Below, one piece after another: positions 13,409 through 22,817 of a DNA stretch of 23,958 nucleotides. The notes beneath the pieces were generated by a model that was given only the letters and a program-made list of their open reading frames with translations, had not been told where the DNA came from and ran no database searches. The position numbers and the translations under genes were made by a program. The number at the start of each line of letters is the position of its first letter. The first letter of the stretch is position 1. Origin of the DNA: an uncultured bacterium (GTDB taxonomy: Bacteria > Bacillota > Clostridia > Lachnospirales > Lachnospiraceae); contig CAJMRM010000050.1 of assembly GCA_905215775.1 (NCBI GenBank), forward strand, positions 1 through 23,958. The letters run 5' to 3'.

Positions 13409-14518
13409 ATGTTCATTGAGTCAATCGAGCTTCTGAATTACAGGAATTATAAGCAGTTACATATGGACTTCCACAGCGGGACCAACGTGCTCTACGGCGA
13501 CAATGCCCAGGGAAAGACCAATATCCTGGAGGCGGTTTATGTATGCAGCACCACCAAGTCCCATAAGGGGAGCAAGGATAAAGAGATCGTCATGTTCGGG
13601 GAGGAGGAATCCCACATTAAGATGACGGTCCGCCGGGACGGGATCCCATACCGGATCGACATGCATCTGAAAAAGAACCGGACCAAGGGCGTGGCCGTCA
13701 ACGGGGTTCCCATAAAAAAGGCCAGCGAGCTGTTTGGGATCGTCAATGTGATCTTTTTTTCCCCGGAGGATCTGAATATCATTAAAAACGGACCGGCCGA
13801 GCGGAGGAGGTTCCTGGATCTGGAGCTCTGCCAGCTGAATAAGGTGTATGTATATAACCTGGTCCAGTATAACCGGGTGGTGGTCCAGAGAAATAAGCTT
13901 TTAAAGGAGCTGGACTCCGATCCGTCCCTGAAGGAGACGTTAAATATCTGGGATATGCAGCTGATCCGGTTTGGAAGCGAGCTGATCCGGCTCCGGACCC
14001 GGTTTGTGGAGGAGCTGAATGGACTGATCCGTGAGATCCATTTTCATCTTTCCGGTGAAAAGGAGGAGCTTCAGATCCGGTATGAACCCAATGTGACGCC
14101 GGAAACCTTTGAAGAGGAGCTTTTACGGAACCGGGCCCAGGAGCTGAGACAGAGACTCACACTGACAGGTCCCCACAGGGACGACCTGGATTTTATCGTC
14201 AACGGCGCCGATATCCGGAAGTTTGGTTCCCAGGGACAGCAGAGAACGGCTGCCCTTTCCCTAAAGCTTTCGGAGATCGAGCTGGTAAAAAGGACCGTTA
14301 AGGATTATCCGGTGCTGCTTCTGGACGATGTGCTGTCGGAGCTGGATGGAAAGCGCCAGGAGCACCTGCTTTCGGAGATCAGCCATATCCAGACGCTGAT
14401 CACCTGTACGGGGCTGGATGAATTTGTGAACAGCAGATTTCAGATGGATAAGATATTTAAGATCGTTGAAGGAACCGTTGAGAGCGAAGAGCTGTGTGTG
14501 CAGTCGGAACAGAATTAA
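13409..14518 (+). CDS. recF: DNA replication and repair protein RecF
   Basis: The 369-residue ABC-like ATPase helps load RecA at gaps together with RecO and RecR. Walker A GDNAQGKT is at 30-37, the ABC signature SQGQQR at about 274-279, and Walker B VLLLDDVLSELD with Asp306 and Asp307. Length is normal. The ATG at 13409 has only a weak AAGGG ribosome site, which fits coupling to rlbA just upstream. gyrB follows 13 bases later with a clear GGAGG. Confidence 0.97.
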   Translation: MFIESIELLNYRNYKQLHMDFHSGTNVLYGDNAQGKTNILEAVYVCSTTKSHKGSKDKEIVMFGEEESHIKMTVRRDGIPYRIDMHLKKNRTKGVAVNGVPIKKASELFGIVNVIFFSPEDLNIIKNGPAERRRFLDLELCQLNKVYVYNLVQYNRVVVQRNKLLKELDSDPSLKETLNIWDMQLIRFGSELIRLRTRFVEELNGLIREIHFHLSGEKEELQIRYEPNVTPETFEEELLRNRAQELRQRLTLTGPHRDDLDFIVNGADIRKFGSQGQQRTAALSLKLSEIELVKRTVKDYPVLLLDDVLSELDGKRQEHLLSEISHIQTLITCTGLDEFVNSRFQMDKIFKIVEGTVESEELCVQSEQN

Positions 14519-14531
14519 AAGGAGGAACATC

Positions 14532-16442
14532 ATGAGCACAGAATATGGAGCCGACCAGATTCAGATCCTGGAAGGCCTTGAGGCAGTTAGAAAAAGACCT
14601 GGAATGTATATTGGGAGCACTTCTTCAAGGGGACTTCATCATCTTGTATATGAGATCGTAGACAATTCCGTGGATGAAGCCCTGGCGGGATACTGTGATT
14701 CCATTGATGTCCAGATCAATTCGGATAATTCCATTACTGTGGTGGACGATGGCCGGGGAATCCCTGTGGATATCCAGAAAAAGGCCGGGATCCCGGCTGT
14801 GGAGGTAGTATTTACGATCCTCCATGCCGGCGGAAAGTTCGGCGGCGGGGGCTATAAGGTTTCCGGCGGCCTCCACGGCGTAGGCGCATCGGTGGTAAAC
14901 GCTCTGTCTGAGTGGCTGGAGGTGGAGGTACGCACGGGCGGCCATATCTATAAGCAGCGGTACGAGAGAGGAAAGACCATGTATCCCTTAAAGATCGTGG
15001 GGAGCTGCAGAGAAGAGGAGCATGGCACACGGGTCACCTTCCTGCCGGACAAGGAGATCTTTGAGGAAACGGTATATGATTTTGATACCTTAAAGATCCG
15101 TTTAAGAGAGACGGCGTTCCTGACCAAGGGCCTGAAGATCACCCTGCGGGATGACCGGGAAGAGAAAAAGGAAAAGACCTTCCACTATGAAGGCGGGATC
15201 CGCGAGTTTGTGGAGTATTTGAACCGCAGCAATGTGCCCCTGTACGAGCAGGTGTTTTACTGCGAGGGACAAAAGGACGGCGTGCTGGTGGAGGTCGCCA
15301 TGCAGCACAACGATTCTTATACGGAAAATATATACAGCTTCGTCAATAACATCAATACTCCCGAGGGCGGTACCCATCTGACCGGCTTCAAAAATGCCCT
15401 CACAAAGACGTTCAACGATTATGGGAGAAAGAACAAGCTGCTGAAGGAAAATGAGCCGGCCCTTTCCGGCGAGGATATCCGGGAGGGACTGACGGCCATC
15501 ATCAGCATCAAGGTGGGGGATCCCCAGTTTGAGGGGCAGACCAAGCAGAAGCTGGGCAACAGCGAGGCCCGGGGAGCGGTGGACAGCGTGGTCAGCGAGC
15601 AGCTCACCTATTATCTGGAGCAGAACCCGTCGGTGGCCAAGGCCATCATCGAAAAATCCGTCCTGGCCCAGAGAGCCCGGGCGGCTGCCAGGAAGGCCAG
15701 GGATCTGACCAGAAGAAAGACGGCTCTGGACGGCCTTTCTCTCCCTGGAAAGCTGGCGGACTGCTCCAGCAAAAATCCGGAGGAGTGCGAGATCTACATC
15801 GTAGAGGGAAATTCCGCCGGCGGTTCTGCCAAGGATGCGAGAAACAAGGCCACCCAGGCGATCCTGCCGCTGCGCGGAAAGATCTTAAACGTGGAGAAGG
15901 CAAGGCTGGACCGGATCTACGGAAATGCAGAGATCCGGTCCATGATCACGGCCTTTGGAACCGGGATCCACGAGGACTTTGATATTTCCAAGCTGAGATA
16001 CCATAAGATCATCATTATGACCGATGCGGACGTGGACGGCGCCCATATCAGCACCCTGCTTCTGACGTTTATATACCGGTTTATGCCGGAGCTTATCAAA
16101 CAGGGATACGTTTATCTGGCCCAGCCGCCTCTTTATAAGCTGGAAAAGAATAAGCGCGTCTGGTACGCATACAGCGATGAAGAGCTCAATGAGATCCTGA
16201 AGGAGGTAGGCCGCGACCAGAATAATAAGATCCAGCGCTATAAGGGTCTGGGAGAGATGGACGCGGAGCAGCTCTGGGAGACGACCATGGATCCTGAGCG
16301 GCGGATCCTTCTCAGGGTGACCATGAATGAAGAAATGACGTCGGAGATCGATCTGACCTTTACCACCTTAATGGGCGATCAGGTGGAACCCAGAAGAGAA
16401 TTCATTGAATTAAACGCCAAATACGGAACCCTGGATATTTAA
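14532..16442 (+). CDS. gyrB: DNA gyrase subunit B
   Basis: The 636-residue ATPase subunit of gyrase. The GHKL ATP site is clear: EIVDNSVDEA (41-50), VDDGRGIP (71-78) and GGLHGVGASVVNAL from 112. The TOPRIM domain has EGNSAGGSAK (425-434), PLRGK (446-450) and MTDADVDGAH. The TOPRIM motif is normally EGDSAGG; here Asn427 replaces the aspartate that corresponds to E. coli Asp426. Arg448 at the E. coli Lys447 position is ordinary for Gram-positive GyrB. The start is the ATG with GGAGG at 14521-14525; a longer frame from 14466 overlaps recF and lacks a ribosome site. gyrA follows after 49 bases. Confidence 0.97.
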   Translation: MSTEYGADQIQILEGLEAVRKRPGMYIGSTSSRGLHHLVYEIVDNSVDEALAGYCDSIDVQINSDNSITVVDDGRGIPVDIQKKAGIPAVEVVFTILHAGGKFGGGGYKVSGGLHGVGASVVNALSEWLEVEVRTGGHIYKQRYERGKTMYPLKIVGSCREEEHGTRVTFLPDKEIFEETVYDFDTLKIRLRETAFLTKGLKITLRDDREEKKEKTFHYEGGIREFVEYLNRSNVPLYEQVFYCEGQKDGVLVEVAMQHNDSYTENIYSFVNNINTPEGGTHLTGFKNALTKTFNDYGRKNKLLKENEPALSGEDIREGLTAIISIKVGDPQFEGQTKQKLGNSEARGAVDSVVSEQLTYYLEQNPSVAKAIIEKSVLAQRARAAARKARDLTRRKTALDGLSLPGKLADCSSKNPEECEIYIVEGNSAGGSAKDARNKATQAILPLRGKILNVEKARLDRIYGNAEIRSMITAFGTGIHEDFDISKLRYHKIIIMTDADVDGAHISTLLLTFIYRFMPELIKQGYVYLAQPPLYKLEKNKRVWYAYSDEELNEILKEVGRDQNNKIQRYKGLGEMDAEQLWETTMDPERRILLRVTMNEEMTSEIDLTFTTLMGDQVEPRREFIELNAKYGTLDI

Positions 16443-16491
16443 TCCCGGGATATGGAGAGGCCCTTGGGGCCAAGAAGGGTGGAAAAAATAA

Positions 16492-19005
16492 ATGGAACCG
16501 AATATTTTTGATAAAGTGCATGACATTGATCTGAAAAAGACAATGGAAAAATCGTATATCGATTATGCAATGAGCGTCATTGCCGCCCGAGCGCTTCCGG
16601 ACGTGCGGGACGGATTAAAGCCGGTGCAGAGAAGAGTTCTGTACTCCATGGTGGAGTTGAACAACGGCCCCGACAAGCCCCACAGAAAGAGCGCCCGTAT
16701 CGTCGGCGATACCATGGGTAAATACCATCCCCACGGCGACACCTCCATTTACGGAGCTCTTGTAAATATGGCCCAGCACTGGTCCATGCGGTATATGCTG
16801 GTGGACGGCCACGGAAACTTTGGATCTGTGGACGGCGACGAGGCGGCGGCCATGCGGTACACCGAAGCCAGATTAAGCAAGATCTCAACAGAAATGCTGG
16901 CGGATATTTATAAGGACACCGTGGACTTTGTGCCCAACTTTGACGAGACAGAAAAAGAGCCGGTGGTCCTGCCGTCCAGATTTCCCAATCTCCTGGTCAA
17001 CGGCGGAACCGGCATTGCCGTCGGCATGGCCACCAATATCCCGCCCCATAACCTGCGGGAAGTGATCGCAGCGGTGGTAAAGATCATCGACAATAAGGTG
17101 GAGGAAAACCGGGAAACGACCATGGAGGAGCTGCTTTCCATCATCAAGGGACCGGATTTCCCTACGGCGGCCACCATCCTGGGAACCAGGGGCATTGAGG
17201 AGGCGTACCGGACCGGACGCGGAAAGATCAAGGTGCGGGCGGTGACGGACATCGAGACCATGCCCAACGGAAAGAGCCACATCATCGTTACAGAGCTTCC
17301 CTACCTGGTCAATAAGGCCCGCCTGATCGAAAAAATGGCGGAGCTGGTAAAGACAAAGAAGATCGACGGCATCACGGCCATCACCGACGAATCCAACCGG
17401 GAGGGCTTAAGGATCAACATCGAGCTGAGGAGAGACGTCAACGCCAATGTGATCTTAAACCAGCTCTTAAAGCACACCCAGCTCCAGGATTCCTTCGGCG
17501 TGATCATGCTGGCCCTGGTGAACAACGAGCCCAAGGTCCTTACCCTGCCCCAGATGCTTACTTATTATCTGGACCACCAGAAGGAAGTGGTGACCAGAAG
17601 GACCAGGTATGACTTAAATAAAGCAGAGGAAAGAGCCCATATTTTAGAGGGACTTTTAAAGGCCCTGGACCATATCGACGAGGTGATCCGCATCATCCGC
17701 GGCTCAGCCAATGTGGGAGAGGCAAAGGCCCAGTTAATGGCCCGCTTCGGCCTTTCAGACGTCCAGGCCCAGGCCATTGTGGACATGCGTCTGCGGGCGC
17801 TCACCGGTCTGGAACGGGAGAAGCTGGAGAACGAGTATAGGGAGCTTCAGGCTAAGATCGCAGAGCTGAAGGCCATCTTAGAAGATGAAAACAAGCTCTT
17901 AGGCGTGATCCGGAAGGAGCTTCTGGTGATCTCTGACAAATACGGGGATGACCGCCGGACAAAGATCGGCTTTGACGACGATGTTTCCGTGGAGGATCTG
18001 ATCCCCGACGACGACGCGGTGATCGCCATGACCAATCTGGGCTATATCAAGAGGATGTCCGTGGACAACTTCAAGAGCCAGAACAGGGGCGGCAAGGGAA
18101 TCAAGGGAATGCAGACCATTGAGGAGGATTTCATTGAGGACCTTCTGATGACCACCAATCACCACTATATCATGTTCTTTACCAATACAGGCCGCTGCTA
18201 CCGGTTAAAGGCCTATGAGATCCCGGAGGCCGGAAGAACGGCCAGGGGCACGGCCATTGTCAACCTCCTCCAGCTTCAGCCGGGAGAAAAGGTAACGGCA
18301 GCGATCCCCATGAAGGAGATCGACAATGAAAAATATCTGATGATGGCCACAAAGAACGGTATGGTGAAGAAGACCCGCATGGAAGAATACACCAATATGA
18401 GAAAGACCGGCCTCCAGGCCATCCTCCTCCGTGAGGACGACGAGCTCATCGAGGTAAAGGTGACCGACGATACGGAGGATATCTTCCTTGCCACAAAATA
18501 CGGCCTTTCCATCCGCTTTAAGGAGAGCGACGTGCGGATCACCGGACGGGTCTCCTACGGCGTCATCGGAATGAAGCTGGATCCGGGCGACCAGGTCATC
18601 GGCATGCAGATGGAGAGCCAGGGAGAATATATGCTGGTGGCTTCCGAAAAGGGCTATGGAAAGAGGACCCGCATCTCAGAATTCAAGAGCCAGCTGCGGA
18701 ACGGCCGCGGCCTCTTATGCTATAACGTGACGGAGAAAACAGGGTGCCTGGTGGGAATGAAGCTGGTGGACGATGAGCGCGACATCATGCTCATCACCAA
18801 CGAGGGCATACTGATCCGCATGAGCGTGGACGATATTTCCGTCATTGGAAGAAATACGTCCGGAGTCAAATTAATGAGCATCGATCCGGATTCCAACGTG
18901 CGTGTGGCCACCATCGCCAAGGTGCGGGAAAGCAGCCACGGGGACGGAGAGGAAGACGGTGAAGAGATAAAAACGGATCTGGAGAATGGGGACCAGAACG
19001 AATAA
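16492..19005 (+). CDS. gyrA: DNA gyrase subunit A
   Basis: The 837-residue breakage-reunion subunit has the catalytic tyrosine in AAAMRYTEARL (Tyr123) and the GyrA box QNRGGKG (530-536) in the C-terminal wrapping domain, which separates it from ParC. The quinolone-determining region reads KYHPHGDTSIYGAL (77-90): Thr84 and Gly88 stand at the positions of E. coli Ser83 and Asp87. The tail is acidic (about 820-837), a feature linked to control of supercoiling in other gyrases. A GGTGG ribosome site lies 11 bases before the ATG. The next gene starts only 23 bases later. Confidence 0.97.
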   Translation: MEPNIFDKVHDIDLKKTMEKSYIDYAMSVIAARALPDVRDGLKPVQRRVLYSMVELNNGPDKPHRKSARIVGDTMGKYHPHGDTSIYGALVNMAQHWSMRYMLVDGHGNFGSVDGDEAAAMRYTEARLSKISTEMLADIYKDTVDFVPNFDETEKEPVVLPSRFPNLLVNGGTGIAVGMATNIPPHNLREVIAAVVKIIDNKVEENRETTMEELLSIIKGPDFPTAATILGTRGIEEAYRTGRGKIKVRAVTDIETMPNGKSHIIVTELPYLVNKARLIEKMAELVKTKKIDGITAITDESNREGLRINIELRRDVNANVILNQLLKHTQLQDSFGVIMLALVNNEPKVLTLPQMLTYYLDHQKEVVTRRTRYDLNKAEERAHILEGLLKALDHIDEVIRIIRGSANVGEAKAQLMARFGLSDVQAQAIVDMRLRALTGLEREKLENEYRELQAKIAELKAILEDENKLLGVIRKELLVISDKYGDDRRTKIGFDDDVSVEDLIPDDDAVIAMTNLGYIKRMSVDNFKSQNRGGKGIKGMQTIEEDFIEDLLMTTNHHYIMFFTNTGRCYRLKAYEIPEAGRTARGTAIVNLLQLQPGEKVTAAIPMKEIDNEKYLMMATKNGMVKKTRMEEYTNMRKTGLQAILLREDDELIEVKVTDDTEDIFLATKYGLSIRFKESDVRITGRVSYGVIGMKLDPGDQVIGMQMESQGEYMLVASEKGYGKRTRISEFKSQLRNGRGLLCYNVTEKTGCLVGMKLVDDERDIMLITNEGILIRMSVDDISVIGRNTSGVKLMSIDPDSNVRVATIAKVRESSHGDGEEDGEEIKTDLENGDQNE

Positions 19006-19028
19006 ATCAGATTGAGGGAGGTAGTCTT

Positions 19029-20489
19029 ATGGGAATTTCAAAAAAAGAGGCGTTACAGGCGATCGAGCGGGAACGGGAAATGATCTGTGCAGCCAGCGAT
19101 GCAGTCTGGGATCATCCGGAAACTGCATTCCAGGAATTTAAGTCCACAGAGATCCTTTGTAAGCTCCTGGAGAAGGAGGGCTTTTCTGTGGAGAAGAACC
19201 TGGCCGGGATCCAGACGGCATTTTCCGGCCGGTTTGGCCATGGAAAGCCGGTGGTGGGCATCCTGGGTGAATTCGATGCCCTTTCCGGCCTTTCCCAGGA
19301 ATCGGAGAGCATTGAAAAGGTGCCTGTATGCGAGGGTGAGCCGGGCCACGGCTGCGGCCATAACCTGCTGGGAGCCGGATCTGTGGCTGCGGCCATTGCC
19401 GTAAAGGAATACCTGGAGAAGAATGGAAAAGAGGGGACCGTGGTATTTTTCGGCTGTCCCGGCGAGGAAGGCGGCTCCGGCAAGGGCTTTATGGCCAGGG
19501 ACGGTGTGTTTGACGAGCTGGATTTCGCCATCAGCTGGCATCCCGGCGACCAGAATGAGGTTTCTGTGGGAAGCTCTCTGGCCAATTACCAGGTATTTTA
19601 CCGGTTCTTCGGAACGGCGTCCCATGCGGCAGCCTGTCCGGAGCTGGGAAGGAGCGCCCTGGATGCCGTTGAGCTTATGAACACCGGCGTGCAGTATTTA
19701 AGAGAGCATGCCATTCAGGAAGCCAGGATTCATTACGCCATCACCAATACCGGCGGCTATTCTCCAAATGTGGTGCAGCCCTTTGCGGAGGTCTTATACC
19801 TGATCCGCGCGCCCAAAAACGATCAGGTAAAGGAATTGTTTGAGAGAGTCAACGACATTGCCAGGGGAGCGGCTCTTATGACCGGGACCCGGATGGAAAT
19901 GCAGTTTGTGAAGGCATGCTCCAATGTGGTGGACAATACGGTCCTGGAAGAAGTGCTCCAGAAAAACCTGGAAGAGACAGAGCGGGAGCCCTATACAGAA
20001 GCGGAGCTGGAGTTTGCGAAAAAGATCGCGGGTACATATGGCGGCGGTGAGCTGGATGTCCAGGATCTCCTGAAGCGGTATGAGAAGTCCAGAAAGGCAG
20101 AGGTGGAGGCCTTCTTAAACGCCCATAAGGACGATGTGATCTGCGATTATATCGTGCCCTTAAAGGATACAGAGACCGTTATGGCCGGTTCCACTGATGT
20201 GGGCGATGTAAGCTGGGTATGCCCCACGGCCCAGATCAACGCAGTGACCGAGGCCGCCGGAACACCGGGCCACTCCTGGCAGCAGGTATCCCAGGGAAAA
20301 TCCTCCATAGCCCATAAGGGCATGCTGTTTGCCGGAAAGGTCATGGCTGGAGCCATCATCGACGTGCTGGAGGACCAGAGGCTGATCGGCGAGGCGAAGG
20401 ATGAACTGAAAAAGCGGGTCGGCGAAGCAGGCTATGTGGCTCCGATCCCCAAGGATGTAAGGCCCATGGCCATCAATCCGAAAAAATAA
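19029..20489 (+). CDS. M20-family amidohydrolase (AbgB-like)
   Basis: This 486-residue zinc amidohydrolase resembles AbgB, which with AbgA cleaves p-aminobenzoyl-glutamate. Metal-site motifs are GHGCGHN (106-112), GEEGGSGK (145-152), WHPG (170-173), STDVGDVSW (388-396) and TPGHSWQ (412-418). The ASHAA segment (198-202) is in the lid/dimerisation domain inserted in the middle. No abgA or abgT partner is nearby, so the substrate may be another N-acyl or peptide-like amide. It starts after a GGGAGG site, 23 bases behind gyrA, so it is probably read from the gyrase transcript. Confidence 0.88.
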   Translation: MGISKKEALQAIEREREMICAASDAVWDHPETAFQEFKSTEILCKLLEKEGFSVEKNLAGIQTAFSGRFGHGKPVVGILGEFDALSGLSQESESIEKVPVCEGEPGHGCGHNLLGAGSVAAAIAVKEYLEKNGKEGTVVFFGCPGEEGGSGKGFMARDGVFDELDFAISWHPGDQNEVSVGSSLANYQVFYRFFGTASHAAACPELGRSALDAVELMNTGVQYLREHAIQEARIHYAITNTGGYSPNVVQPFAEVLYLIRAPKNDQVKELFERVNDIARGAALMTGTRMEMQFVKACSNVVDNTVLEEVLQKNLEETEREPYTEAELEFAKKIAGTYGGGELDVQDLLKRYEKSRKAEVEAFLNAHKDDVICDYIVPLKDTETVMAGSTDVGDVSWVCPTAQINAVTEAAGTPGHSWQQVSQGKSSIAHKGMLFAGKVMAGAIIDVLEDQRLIGEAKDELKKRVGEAGYVAPIPKDVRPMAINPKK

Positions 20490-20513
20490 TGGAGCTGTTT
20501 GAGGTAAGATGTG

Positions 20514-21356
20514 ATGAAAGTATGGGAAACGTTTAAAGAGTATTTTATGATCACTGTGGGAGTGGCCATCGTGGCGGCGTCCGTTTATTTCCTGCTGGTT
20601 CCAAGCCATGTGACAGTGGGAAGCATCAGCGGTCTGTCGATCATTCTGGAATATTTTATTCCTCTGCCGCTCTCAGTGATCACCTTTATCCTGAACGCCG
20701 TCCTTCTGGTGGTGGGATTTTTACTGATCGGAAGGGATTTCGGGATCAAGACCGTCTATACGTCTCTGATGATGCCGGTCATGATGGGTGTCCTGGAGCG
20801 GATACATCCAGATGTGCAGTCGATCATGAAGGATCCGTTTCTGGATATGATCGTGTATATTTCCATTGTAAGCATCGGACAGGCGGTGATGTTCCGCTAT
20901 AATGCGTCCTCGGGCGGCCTGGATATTGTGGGAAAGGTCCTCAATAAATATATGCATATCGAGCTGGGAAGAGCCATTTCCATGGCTGGAATGCTGGTAG
21001 CCATTTCCTCCATCCTGACGTCTGATCTGAATATGGTGATCTTAAGTATTTTAGGTACGTATCTCAGCGGTATTATCCTGGATCACTTTATCTTTGGATT
21101 TAATATTAAAAAGAGGATCTGTATCATCTCCAAAAAAGAAAAGGAGATCACAGATTTCATTCTCCATGAGATGCACAGCGGAGCCACCATCTATGAGGCC
21201 AGGGGCGCTTACGACAATACGGTGCGCCGGGAGATCATAGCCATTGTGTCGAAGAACGAATATTCCAAGCTGATGAATTTCATTACGAAGACGGATAAAG
21301 ACGCGTTCGTTACGGTCTATACGGTCAATGAGGTTTTATACAGACCGAAATTCTAA
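20514..21356 (+). CDS. YitT-family membrane protein (DUF161 plus DUF2179)
   Basis: The 280-residue protein has about five membrane segments in the first 200 residues (for example near 12-30, 35-60, 110-130 and 150-190), then a soluble C-terminal domain of about 80 residues ending FVTVYTVNEVLY. This two-part layout is the YitT family, widespread in Firmicutes; the role is unknown. The ATG at 20514 lies 9 bases after GAGG; a GTG one codon earlier is also possible. It is 24 bases behind the amidohydrolase and 18 before the fumarase gene, so the genes are likely co-transcribed. Confidence 0.85.
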   Translation: MKVWETFKEYFMITVGVAIVAASVYFLLVPSHVTVGSISGLSIILEYFIPLPLSVITFILNAVLLVVGFLLIGRDFGIKTVYTSLMMPVMMGVLERIHPDVQSIMKDPFLDMIVYISIVSIGQAVMFRYNASSGGLDIVGKVLNKYMHIELGRAISMAGMLVAISSILTSDLNMVILSILGTYLSGIILDHFIFGFNIKKRICIISKKEKEITDFILHEMHSGATIYEARGAYDNTVRREIIAIVSKNEYSKLMNFITKTDKDAFVTVYTVNEVLYRPKF

Positions 21357-21374
21357 AGGAACAAAGGAGAGGCC

Positions 21375-22217
21375 ATGAGAGAGGTTTCAGTAAGCGAGAT
21401 CACAAAAAACATAAGGGAGATGTGCATTGAAGCCAACCATTTCCTGTCTCCGGACATGAAGCAGGTCTTTGATGAGGCTGTAAAAAGGGAGGAATCCCCT
21501 CTGGGAAAACAGATCTTAAACCAGCTGGAGGAGAATCTCCGGATCGCCGGGGAGGACATGATCCCCATCTGCCAGGATACCGGAATGGCCGTAGTATTTT
21601 TAAAGGCAGGCCAGGAGGTGCACTTTACCGGAGGCAGTCTCACGGAGGCGGTCAATGAAGGCGTCCGCCAGGGGTATACAGAGGGATTTTTAAGAAAATC
21701 CGTGGTGCAGGACCCCATTGAGCGGGTGAATACAGGCGACAATACGCCGGCCATCCTCCATTATGAGATCGTGGAGGGAGACTCGGTGGAGATCACCGTG
21801 GCTCCCAAGGGCTTCGGCAGCGAAAATATGAGCCGTGTGTTCATGCTGAAGCCGGCAGATGGCATTGAAGGCGTTAAGGAGGCCATTCTGACGGCAGTCC
21901 GGGATGCGGGGCCCAATGCCTGTCCGCCCATGGTGGTGGGCGTCGGCATCGGCGGTACCTTTGAAAAGTGCGCCCTTATGGCAAAGCATGCGCTTACCAG
22001 AGACCTCTCTGAGGAAGCTCCGGTCCCCTATGTGCGGGATCTGGAAAAAGAGATGCTGGAACGGATCAATGGCCTGGGGATCGGTCCTGGCGGCCTGGGA
22101 GGCCGTATAACGGCCTTTGCCGTGAATATTGAAACGTATCCTACCCACATTGCGGGACTGCCGGTAGCGGTCAATATATGCTGTCATGTAAACCGCCACG
22201 CCCACCGGGTCATCTGA
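21375..22217 (+). CDS. Fumarate hydratase-type alpha subunit (iron-sulfur, class I)
   Basis: This 280-residue protein is the N-terminal half of an iron-sulfur class I fumarase, here a separate subunit. PICQDTGM (64-71), SENMSR (149-154), NACPPMVVGVGIGGTFEKC (181-199) and NICCHVNRHAHR (267-278) are characteristic. Cys66, Cys183 and Cys269/270 are candidate [4Fe-4S] ligands. It would convert fumarate and malate; the paralogous L-tartrate dehydratase has the same fold and cannot be fully excluded. AGGAG is well placed before the ATG. The beta subunit follows 39 bases later. Confidence 0.9.
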   Translation: MREVSVSEITKNIREMCIEANHFLSPDMKQVFDEAVKREESPLGKQILNQLEENLRIAGEDMIPICQDTGMAVVFLKAGQEVHFTGGSLTEAVNEGVRQGYTEGFLRKSVVQDPIERVNTGDNTPAILHYEIVEGDSVEITVAPKGFGSENMSRVFMLKPADGIEGVKEAILTAVRDAGPNACPPMVVGVGIGGTFEKCALMAKHALTRDLSEEAPVPYVRDLEKEMLERINGLGIGPGGLGGRITAFAVNIETYPTHIAGLPVAVNICCHVNRHAHRVI

Positions 22218-22256
22218 TCATGAAAGATCCGGTATCATCGGATAAAGGAGAGAGCC

Positions 22257-22817
22257 ATGGATAAAAATATACATGTACCTATCAGCCGGGAGGACGCAGA
22301 GGGTCTGAGGGCCGGCGATTACGTTTATTTGACAGGCACGATCTATACGGCCAGGGATGCGGCCCATAAACGGATGAAGGAAACTCTGGACGCAGGAAAG
22401 GAGCTTCCCCTCTCCCTGGAACGGAATGTGATCTATTATATGGGACCGTCTCCGGCCAGGGAGGGCCGTCCCATCGGCTCTGCCGGCCCTACGACCGCCA
22501 GCAGGATGGATAAGTATGCTCCGGAGTTTCTGGACCTGGGCCTGGGGGCCATGATCGGAAAAGGGAAAAGAAGTCCGGCGGTGGCTGACGCAATCGTAAG
22601 GAACGGGGCTGTTTATTTTGCTGCCATTGGAGGAGCCGGAGCTCTTTTATCGAAATGTATTTTAAGCTCAGAGGTGATCGCATACGGAGATCTGGGGCCG
22701 GAAGCAGTGAGAAAGCTGGCGGTAAAGGATTTCCCGGTGGTAGTGGTCATCGATTCCCAGGGGAATAATCTTTATGAAACCGCCGCCAGGGCGTATGCAA
22801 AGGAAGACAGATCATGA
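22257..22817 (+). CDS. Fumarate hydratase-type beta subunit
   Basis: The 186-residue protein is the C-terminal half of class I fumarase. Its MGPSPAREGRPIGSAGPTTA block (61-80), MIGKGKRS and YFAAIGGAGALL are typical of the family. It pairs with the upstream alpha subunit to form the active site at the interface. An AAAGGAG site precedes the ATG. Its stop overlaps the next gene by 4 bases (ATGA), so the acyltransferase is translationally coupled. Tartrate dehydratase beta is the main alternative. Confidence 0.9.
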   Translation: MDKNIHVPISREDAEGLRAGDYVYLTGTIYTARDAAHKRMKETLDAGKELPLSLERNVIYYMGPSPAREGRPIGSAGPTTASRMDKYAPEFLDLGLGAMIGKGKRSPAVADAIVRNGAVYFAAIGGAGALLSKCILSSEVIAYGDLGPEAVRKLAVKDFPVVVVIDSQGNNLYETAARAYAKEDRS

